Assembly: GCF_036850765.1 (NCBI RefSeq)
Contig: NC_089490.1
Coordinates: forward strand, 241,242,442-241,306,441
Direction of reading: 5' to 3'
Length of the DNA: 64,000 nucleotides
DNA from: Saccopteryx bilineata
Taxonomy: Eukaryota > Chordata > Mammalia > Chiroptera > Emballonuridae
Below are positions 50,385 to 57,382 of the stretch, piece after piece. The position numbers and the translations under genes were made by a program. Numbering within the stretch: the first letter of the stretch is position 1; each line of letters opens with the position of its first letter. A model generated the notes under the pieces. It worked only from the letters and a program-made list of their open reading frames with translations, was not told where the DNA came from and did not search any database.

Positions 50385-50847
50385 GCTGTGATGGCGAACC
50401 TTTTTATAAAAACCACCCACTTTGGCCCTGGCCGGTTAGTTCAGTGGTAGAGCGTCGGCCTGGCGTGCAGAAGTCCCGGGTTCGATTCCCGGCCAGGGCA
50501 CACAGGAGAAGCGCCCATCTGCTTCTCCACCCCTCCCCCTCTCCTTGGGATGGCTCCTTGGCCTCTGCCCCAGGCGCTAGAGTGGCTCTAGTCGCGACAG
50601 AGCGACGCCCCGGAGGGGCAGAGCATCGCCTCCTGGTGGGCAGAGCGTCGCCCCCTGGTGGGCGTGCCGGGTGGATCCCGGTTGGGAGCATGCGGGAGTC
50701 TGTCTGACTGTCTATCCCCGTTTCCAGCTTCGGAAAAATACCAAAAAAAACCCCACAAAAAACCCCACCCACTTTTGCAGTGCTGGCCAACCTGGTCCCT
50801 CCGGCCCACTAGTGGGCGGTCCAGTTTTCTTGGTGGGCCAATCCGGG
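50385..50847 (+). repeat. Unclassified interspersed repeat, split by SINE-A
   Basis: Sequence starting gctgtgatggcgaacctttt, with gtgggcggtccagttttc after the SINE, looks like a moderately diverged transposon copy. I cannot name the family, and no second end was found before the retroviral sequence starts. Confidence 0.35.
50424..50756 (+). mobile_element. SINE-A with internal deletion
   Basis: A plus-strand copy lacking roughly 70 bp of the central body near 50545. It is flanked by imperfect duplications aaaaaccacccacttt (50408-50423) and a near copy at 50757-50774. Confidence 0.82.
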
Positions 50848-50990
50848 GCCCTTCCCAGAGAACCTGTCTGAGAAGCACTCTACTAAATAAAGCTTTTGCT
50901 ATTCCACATTTGATGGCTGCCATCAAATGTGGAATAGCACATCAAATGTGCTATTCCTTTTTACTTCCTTGTCGGGGAAAATACCTTACA
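50848..50990 (+). repeat. 5' LTR fragment (R/U5) with palindromic insertion
   Basis: Aligns with the 3' LTR from ccagagaac through the aataaa signal (50886-50891) to the shared end ggggaaaataccttaca. U3 is missing. The stretch between poly(A) signal and end is 31 bp longer than in the 3' LTR because of inverted repeats at 50898-50957. Confidence 0.8.
50898..50957. repeat. Nested perfect palindromes in the 5' LTR
   Basis: The left arm 50898-50917 is exactly complementary to 50919-50938 around a single T. A second pair overlaps: 50931-50942 (ggaatagcacat) with 50946-50957 around caa. Confidence 0.95.
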
Positions 50991-50992
50991 TT

Positions 50993-51010
50993 TGGTACCG
51001 AAACCCCGGA
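50993..51010 (+). other. Retroviral primer binding site, tRNA-Phe type
   Basis: The 18 bases beginning tggtaccgaaacccc directly follow the LTR end after two bases. They match the 3' end complement of tRNA-Phe at about 16 of 18 positions as I recall it. Confidence 0.7.
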
Positions 51011-51441
51011 GGAGCTTGAAGTCCCCAAGGAACCACTGCTCTCCCCTTCCCTTCTGAAGAAGAACCAGGACCTCCGACTTTCCACCCACTTCAGCACATG
51101 GTCCCTTGTCTCCAGCCTCACCTCAGTTCTTTCTGCCGAGACTTCCTGTCCGTAAATTGCAGCTGCGTCAGGGACCTCTTATCCGTTCCAAGTGCGTGTA
51201 TGCTTGTGGAGACGTCCCGGACACACCCACTCTACCTAACCGTCGGGTGAACAGTTTGAGTTGTGGGATGCCAATTCTTATCTCTGATCACTCTGAGGGC
51301 TGAGGGTGGCCATAGAGGCATAGGAATCTAAACCTGACTCAAAAACATCCTGGAGTACCTTATCCAGAATTGCTCTCTCCCTAAAGAAGAAACTGATCTT
51401 CTCCACCATGGCCGGGCCACTATACCCACTGGATAATCAGG

Positions 51442-52345
51442 TGGCCTCCTGAAGGAACTTTCAGTTTTAACACCCTCACCAATTTAATTATTGCTAAAGA
51501 ACTGGGAAATGGTTGGAGATCCCTTAACATTCAGGGCTTCTAGTATTTGTGCTCCCGTCCTAATCTCTGTGCCACCTGCTTTATGGTGCAGGCCCTTTTT
51601 GGCCAGAGAAACCTCACCTAAACCCTCTGCTCCTGATCTTTCCAACTTTTGACGACCCCCAAATCTCTCCCCATCCTGCCGGACCCCCTGGGGGCGCCCC
51701 TCTCTTGGGACCCCTCTCTGGTCCCTCGTGGACCTCTTCTGCTCCAGTCTCTTCCATCCAGGAAGCCTCCCTCCCCTACCGGCTAGGAGCCCCTCTCTTC
51801 TCCTCTGTGTTCTTAAACCCCTCCCCATCAGGCCCACCTCCACCAGCCATTGGCCCTCACGCGGGTTTGCAGGGCTCCTGACCCCATGGCCCAACCTCAG
51901 TCTTCTTGCAGGATGGCCTGACCCTGTCCTGCCTCTGGCTCCGGCGTTCCGGCTGGATCTGGGTGCCGGGCTCTTCAGGAGCCCCCTCTCCCCCATTCTC
52001 AACCCCCAAACCCCTATCCGAGACCTGTGAACATGGCATTTAAAGTTTTTAATGGTCGTGGCTGGTAGAAAAAGGCTGAGGCTGCTCGCCAGGCCCGCAT
52101 GCAGCAAAAGGTGACACTCCAAACCCAGGCTCTTGTGGCAGCCCTGAGGCCAGCAGAGCAACAGGGGCAAGGCATAGGAGATGCCTGACCCAAGTCTGGG
52201 CCGCAAAGAGGAACCCCACCAGGAGCTTGCTTTAAGTGTGGCAAGCAGGTTCACTGGTCCTGGCAGTGCCCCTGCCTGAGGCCACCTACTAAGCCCTGCC
52301 CTGACTGCAAGCAGCCTGATCACTGGTGGAACGATTGCCCCCTTT
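51442..52345 (+). pseudogene. Retroviral gag remnant
   Basis: A matrix-like W-P-P-E-G-T-F motif at 51442 is followed by an in-frame stop at 51541, a proline-rich stretch, the very end of capsid (near 52030-52150) and two nucleocapsid zinc knuckles of the form C-x2-C-x4-H-x4-C at 52228-52269 and 52297-52338. The capsid core including the major homology region is missing. It is non-functional. Confidence 0.75.
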
Positions 52346-52469
52346 GTATAACAGGCTCTTCCTCGGTGCCTCCACATGGAGGACAAGCCAGCCAGGTGGG
52401 CCCACACTCGAACTTTTCAGTCTCACGGATGACTGACATGGCCCAGACTCGGAGACCCCCATCACCCTC

Positions 52470-52604
52470 GCCGACCCCTGGGTAATACTGCAGGTAGCAG
52501 GTAAGTCCATCTCATTTCTTGTGGACACAAGGGCTACCTTCTCTGTTTTGTCATCACACTCTAGACCTCTAATTATCCTCTCAGGTCTCGGTTATAGGAG
52601 TTAA
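52470..52604 (+). pseudogene. Retroviral protease remnant
   Basis: A short aspartic-protease segment in a different frame from gag. The catalytic D-T-G motif reads D-T-R at 52524-52532 (codon agg where a glycine codon is expected). It ends at a stop near 52602. Confidence 0.7.
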
Positions 52605-52650
52605 TGGGACCCCTTCTTTTCCCCTTTGCATACCACTCCTGACATAAAGT

Positions 52651-52790
52651 TTGGATGGAATCCCCCTTTTTGCACTCCTTCAGATTCTTTCTTTCCTCGG
52701 TCTAATAGGCTTCTTTAGACACTGGATTTCCAATTTTGCTCTCTTAGACAAAGCCCCCGCCTCTTGCCACCTACCTCCCCTTTCTGTCTT
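52651..52790 (+). pseudogene. Reverse-transcriptase thumb remnant
   Basis: About 30 codons show the gammaretroviral F-L-G-x2-G-[FC]-x-R-x-W-I-x-N-F signature near 52690-52735. The polymerase active-site region and RNase H are deleted on either side. Confidence 0.65.
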
Positions 52791-52885
52791 TACTCCACCA
52801 TCTTCTCAGGGAACATGCGGACCGGACCCTTCCTCCCATAGGGGGTCCAGGTGAAGCACACCCAGAGGTCCCCCTGCAACCAAGA

Positions 52886-53062
52886 GACAGGGTTCTTCTG
52901 AGGGAGCTCCAGCCTGGCTCCCTACAGCCCAGGTGGACAGGACCCCATACGGTAATATTGACTACTCCTACTGCAGCCAAGCTCCTAGGGCAAACACCTT
53001 GGTACCATGTCTCTCGCCTCAAGCTTGCCCCATACAGGACAGTTGGCAGTCGGAACCATTGA
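52886..53062 (+). pseudogene. Integrase C-terminal domain remnant
   Basis: An open 58-codon frame ending at a stop (53060-53062) carries the L-Q-P-R-W-x-G-P-x-T-V-x-L-T-T-P-T-A pattern of the gammaretroviral integrase tail. The zinc and catalytic domains are absent. Confidence 0.75.
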
Positions 53063-53113
53063 GCCCCACCCATCTCTGGCTCACCAAAAGGTTAGGCCCT
53101 GCAGATCCTCCTG

Positions 53114-53470
53114 TTGCTCCTGTCCCTCCCACCAGAAACCTGCATCCAGAGTGAGTTACAGCAAGAAGCAATGTTGTTCAATGAGACTGGCCCAATGGAA
53201 GAAAGCATTGGGGTCCTCAACTGTCTACAAGAGAAACTGCAGAAGGACCTCTCCTCCTACAACCTGCTTAATTCCTGGTGGCAGCCACCCATCCTCACCT
53301 GGGCTGCCCCTATCCTAGGTCCTCTTCTAATTATCAACATATTACTCATATATATTTACTCCTCTTTTTTAAATCCTTACAGGACTGCATCCGCGAAGTT
53401 TCTTGAGTCACGTCAAACAGATGCTCCTACACCCATATACGCGACTCCCCTCAGAGCCACCACCTTCTGA
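53114..53470 (+). pseudogene. Envelope transmembrane-subunit remnant
   Basis: An open frame with a heptad-like ectodomain end, a W-W-x-P-x4-W motif before a hydrophobic membrane span (about 53295-53375) and a cytoplasmic tail. The surface subunit, fusion peptide and central ectodomain loop are absent, so it cannot act in entry. Confidence 0.72.
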
Positions 53471-53551
53471 CCTCCCCTCCCATGATGCCCCTAACCAGCA
53501 GGAAGTAACCAGACGAATAGTGGCGCCCCTATCTAACATAAAAGGTCAGAA

Positions 53552-53890
53552 TGTGAGGTCGGTTGGCAATAGAGGAAAGTCACATGAGGAAACAGGCCCA
53601 GGAACTTTGGCTGGAACCATCCACACTCATGCCCGCCAAAAGAAACTTACTAGGAGCTCTTTGAAAAAGAACAACTGTCAGCCAATGAAATTTCGACACG
53701 TCATATCAACCCGACCACCCTACCGACACTATAAATTACCCCCAAACAGGAGGCAGCACGACTTCTCTGGCCCCGTCTCGTGGACCAGAGAACATCGTCC
53801 AGGAAGCGCTCTACTAAATAAAGCTTTTGCTATTCCACATTTGATGGCTACGTAGCGCCCTTTATTCCTTGGCGGGGAAAATACCTTACA
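53552..53890 (+). repeat. 3' LTR, complete (339 bp)
   Basis: Bounded by tgtgagg and ccttaca, which are inverted repeats with one mismatch. A tataaat box is at 53730-53736 and the aataaa signal at 53817-53822. A weak purine tract (aaaaggtcagaa) precedes it. Confidence 0.8.
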
Positions 53891-54155
53891 GATAGATGGG
53901 TGGGGTGTTGGGGGACTGGGTGAAAAAAGTTAAGAGAGTAAGCAACAACAAAAAACCTCACAGATAACAGTAGGTTATTATCAAAAACAGGATGAGGGGA
54001 GGTTAGAAAGGAATAAAGGACTGATAAACAGTGATGGAAGGAAATGGCTGTGTCTGGTGAATGGACTATGCAGGTGATGTTTTGTAGAATTGTACATTTG
54101 AGACCTATGTAATTTTATCAGCCTGTATCACCCCAGTAAATTCAGTAAAAAAAAG
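53891..54155 (+). repeat. L1 3'-end fragment
   Basis: The motif tgtacatttgagacctatgt, then tcaccccagtaaattca and a poly-A run, is a bat-style L1 3' end. The left part is directly next to the retroviral LTR, so the provirus probably inserted in or beside this L1. Confidence 0.6.
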
Positions 54156-54365
54156 TCACACCACCTGAGCTCCTTTCCTCCTGGTCCACACACTCGTGGG
54201 GTCAGGAGCCCAGAAACTTATTCAAGGTCATTGAGGAACGCAGCTCCAGCCCTGCCTCCCCAGCTTCTGTCCCTGAACTGGGACACCAGGTGGTCACTTA
54301 CTACATAACCATAGCCCAGACTTTGACACCACATATCTGTTTTGCTTCTTTTAGGGCTTTATGTA

Positions 54366-54730
54366 AATGAGACCATACAGTACACATTTTTATGCATCAG
54401 CTCCTTTTGCATTATGTTTGTGGGATTTTCTCCATGCTCTTGTGCTAGAGGCAGTTTGGTCATTTTTATCACTGAGTGGTGTTTCATTGTGAGATGAGAC
54501 CAAGTTTATTTACCCATTCTAATTTGGGGGTTGCTAATCTGTGGCTATTACAAAGAATGCTCCTATCCATGTTACTGTGCATGTGTGGTGCACACAAGCC
54601 TGTGTTTCCATTGAGTGTATACCCAAGAATGGAACTATTCCATCAGGTGTACAGATGCTCGGTGCTGGTAGACAGTTTTGCAGAGTGGTTGTGTCTGTGC
54701 TACCATCATCAGTGGTGAGAGTTCTTATTT
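54366..54730 (+). repeat. Ancient L1 3' UTR-like fragment
   Basis: Resembles old L1 3' UTRs (ctaatctgtggctattacaa; gtatacccaagaatgga). It is diverged; assigned by recognition. Confidence 0.5.
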
Positions 54731-54770
54731 CACTACAGCAGAGGTTGGCCAGACAGTAAATATTTTAGAC

Positions 54771-54964
54771 CAGTGATTTTCAACCTTTTCACACTTGGGG
54801 ACCAGTGAAAGTAGGAGAATTATTTAGGGGACTGCTAAGGCAGAAATCACCCTTAGCATAAGTAAATTCAACTAAGCTCTTTGGGTTCATAATCTTTATA
54901 CAACATCAGGGTGGTTAACTCTTTTGCAGACTGGCACAAAATTTCTGCCCATTGAAAAACAGTG
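54771..54964. mobile_element. Non-autonomous hAT element, 194 bp
   Basis: Same family as 42205-42571: it begins cagtgattttcaacc and ends cattgaaaaacagtg. The 8-bp duplication ttttagac is at 54763-54770 and 54965-54972. Confidence 0.85.
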
Positions 54965-55104
54965 TTTTAGACTTTGCAAGCTACACAGCTACTCAACTTT
55001 GCCCTTGTAGCATGAAAGCTTCTCTAGACAATATATAAGCAAAGGAACATGGCTGACAAAACTTTGGTCCAGCAAGGTCTCAGCCTTGGCAATTTGGAGT
55101 TTGG

Positions 55105-55645
55105 GTCTTTCTGTGGTTTGATTGTGTGCTCCCCACCCCAATTCATATGTTGAAATCCTAACTCCCTAAATTATAGTGTCAGGAGGTGGAGTGATTAGGG
55201 CTTGAAGGTAGAGCCCTCACGAATGGGATTAGTGCTCTTATCAAATAAGTAAGAGCTCCCTCACTGACTTCTGCCAGGTGACGATGCAAAAAGACAGTCC
55301 TCTATGAACGAGGAAGTGGGACCCTACCATATACTGCCTCTGCCAGCACCTTGATCTTACACTTTCCAGCCTCCAACACTGTGAGAACTAAATTTCTGGG
55401 CCTGGCCGGGTGCTCAGTTGGTTAGAGTGCTGTCCCGATAAACCAAGGTTTCAGGTTTGATCCTGGGTTAGAGCACATGCAAGAATCAATCAATGAATGC
55501 ATGAATAAGTGGAACAAGTTGTTCTATTTCTCTGCCCCCCCATTCAAATCAATTAGTAAATTAAAATTAAATTTTTTTTTCTGTTATTTATAAACTAGCA
55601 GTCTGTGAATGCTGTTATAGCAGCCTGAACAGACTGTGGCGCATG
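55105..55645 (+). repeat. MLT1-type MaLR LTR, split by SINE-D
   Basis: The sequence aattcatatgttgaaatcct, then gcccttatc-like and ccttgatcttacactttcc parts, then gttatagcagcctgaacaga is the classic MaLR LTR order. A SINE-D interrupts it after gagaactaaatttctg. Confidence 0.75.
55398..55570 (+). mobile_element. SINE-D in an MLT1 LTR
   Basis: A plus-strand copy, head ggcctggccgggtgctcagt. The short duplication taaattt is on both sides. Confidence 0.75.
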
Positions 55646-55788
55646 CACAGATGTGAACCAAAGCCAGTTCCACCTCTATGATCATAGTACTAATACTTGC
55701 TGCTTTAGGCAGGGCAATAGGTCCTTCACAGAAAGATCCTCAGGTGTAACACTTGGGTGCAGATAAGAACCAAGATAGCCTGACCAGG

Positions 55789-56432
55789 CAGTGGCACAGT
55801 GGATAGAGCGTCGGACTGGGATGCGAAGGACCCAGGTTCGAGACCCCGAGGTCGCCAGCTTGAATGCGTGCTCATCTGGTTTGAACAAAAGCTCACCAGC
55901 CTGGACTCAAGGTCGCTGGCTCAAGCAAGGGGTTACTCAGTCTGCTGAAGGCACGCGGTCAAGGCACATATGAAAAAGCAATCAATGAACAACTAAGGTG
56001 TCGCAACGAAAAACTGCTTGAGCATGGGCTCATCTGGTTTGAGCAAAAGCTCACCAGCTTGGACTCAAGGTCGCTGGCTCGAGCAAGGGGTTACTCAGTC
56101 TACTGAAGGCCCGCGGTCAAGGCACATATGAGAAAGCAATCAATGAACAACTAAAGTGTCGCAAGGAAAAACTGATGATTGCCTGACCTGTGGTGGTGCA
56201 GTGGATAATGTCGACCTGGAAATGCTGAGGTCGCCGGTTCAAAACCCTGGGCTTGCCTGGTCAAGGCACATATGGGAGTTGATGCTTACTGCTCCTCCCT
56301 CCCCCTTCTCTCTCTCTCTTTCTCCTCTCTCAAAATTAATAATAAAAAAAAGAAAAACTGATGATTGATGCTTCTCATCTCTCTCCGTTCCTGTCTGTCT
56401 ATCCCTCTCTCTGTCCCTGTAAAAAAAAAAAA
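55789..56432 (+). mobile_element. SINE-C with a 158-bp tandem duplication and nested SINE-B
   Basis: Flanked by aagaaccaagatag at 55775-55788 and 56433-56446. The body segment 55859-56016 is repeated at 56017-56174, followed by a nested SINE-B at 56182-56352. Confidence 0.85.
56182..56352 (+). mobile_element. SINE-B nested in SINE-C
   Basis: A plus-strand copy with target duplication aaaaactgatgattg at 56167-56181 and 56353-56367. Confidence 0.88.
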
Positions 56433-56644
56433 AAGAACCAAGATAGTTCATGGTGACTCCTTCCCTCTCTCTCTCTGGCCCTTAGTCAGCCAAAAGAATA
56501 TTGTCTCACCTGTTCCCCTCATCAGATTGTGTCATTTATCTTAAGTGGCCTACAAAAATTAGAATTAGGATGAGCATAAATCTCTGCTTACCTGGGACAG
56601 TCTGGTTTACACATGTGGTTGTAGTGTGATTTTTTTAAAATTTA

Positions 56645-56973
56645 TTTATTTTTTACAGAGACAGTGAGTCAGAGAGAAGGATAAACAGGGACAGACAGGA
56701 ACGGAGAGAGATGAGAAGCATCAATCATCAGTCCTTTGTTGAGCGTTGCAACACCTTAGTTGTTCATTGATTGCCCTCCCATATGTGCCTTGACCGTGGG
56801 CTTTCAGCAGACCGAGTAACCCCTTGCTGGAGCCAGCGACCCTGGGTCCAAGCTGGTGGGCTTTTGCTCAAACCAGATGAGCCTGCGCTCAAGCTGGCGA
56901 CCTCGGGTCTCGAACCTGGGTCCTCAGCATCCCAGTCTGACGCTCTATCCACTGCGCCACCGCCTGGTCAGGC
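56645..56973 (-). mobile_element. SINE-C, first of a tandem pair
   Basis: A minus-strand copy. Duplication tgtagtgtgattttt is at 56630-56644 and tgcagtgtgattttt at 56974-56988. Confidence 0.85.
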
Positions 56974-56988
56974 TGCAGTGTGATTTTT

Positions 56989-57194
56989 TTTTTTAATTTT
57001 ATTTTTATTTTATTTATTCATTTTAGAAAGGAGAGAGAGAGGAGAGAGAGAGAGAGAGAGATAGATAGAAGGGGGGAGGAGCAGGAAGCATCAACTCCCA
57101 CATGTGCCTTGACCAGGCAAGCCCAGGGTTTCGAACCGGCGACCTCAACATTTCCAGGTTGACACTTTATCCACTGCGCCACCAGAGGTCAGGC
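56989..57194 (-). mobile_element. SINE-B, second of a tandem pair
   Basis: A minus-strand copy. Its duplication tgcagtgtgattttt at 56974-56988 and 57195-57209 reuses the site of the neighbouring SINE-C. Confidence 0.87.
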
Positions 57195-57382
57195 TGCAGT
57201 GTGATTTTTAACAGTGCTTCCTTTCGTTCTCTAAAGTACTCCTGTTTGGACAGTAACTTATTGAGTACATGGTCACTCTACTTGGCGTACACAGGCCTTT
57301 ACAAGTTTCTAGCTTTATTTTTTGCCGGCCATGTAAAAACTGCATGCCCAAGATCAGTCCTTGCAGAACTCCCATCATGCCT

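Larger units (their letters stand above)
50848..53890 (+). mobile_element. Class I (gammaretrovirus-like) endogenous retrovirus, deleted
   Basis: A germline provirus remnant of about 3 kb, against 8-9 kb for an intact relative. In order it has a 5' LTR fragment, a primer binding site, gag remnant, protease remnant, a small reverse-transcriptase thumb remnant, the integrase C-terminal domain, the C-terminal half of the envelope transmembrane subunit and a full 3' LTR. Frames differ between parts (gag, protease and integrase are in three different phases) and stops interrupt gag. Most of capsid, the catalytic parts of reverse transcriptase and integrase, and all of the surface envelope are absent. 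It cannot encode a functional virus. The primer site suggests an ERV-F-type lineage; that placement is inference. Confidence 0.85.

Noticed and set aside
51484..52407. A 307-codon open frame on the minus strand inside the retroviral relic
   Set aside because: It is antisense to gag, which shows real zinc knuckles on the plus strand. No domain or splice context supports an antisense gene.
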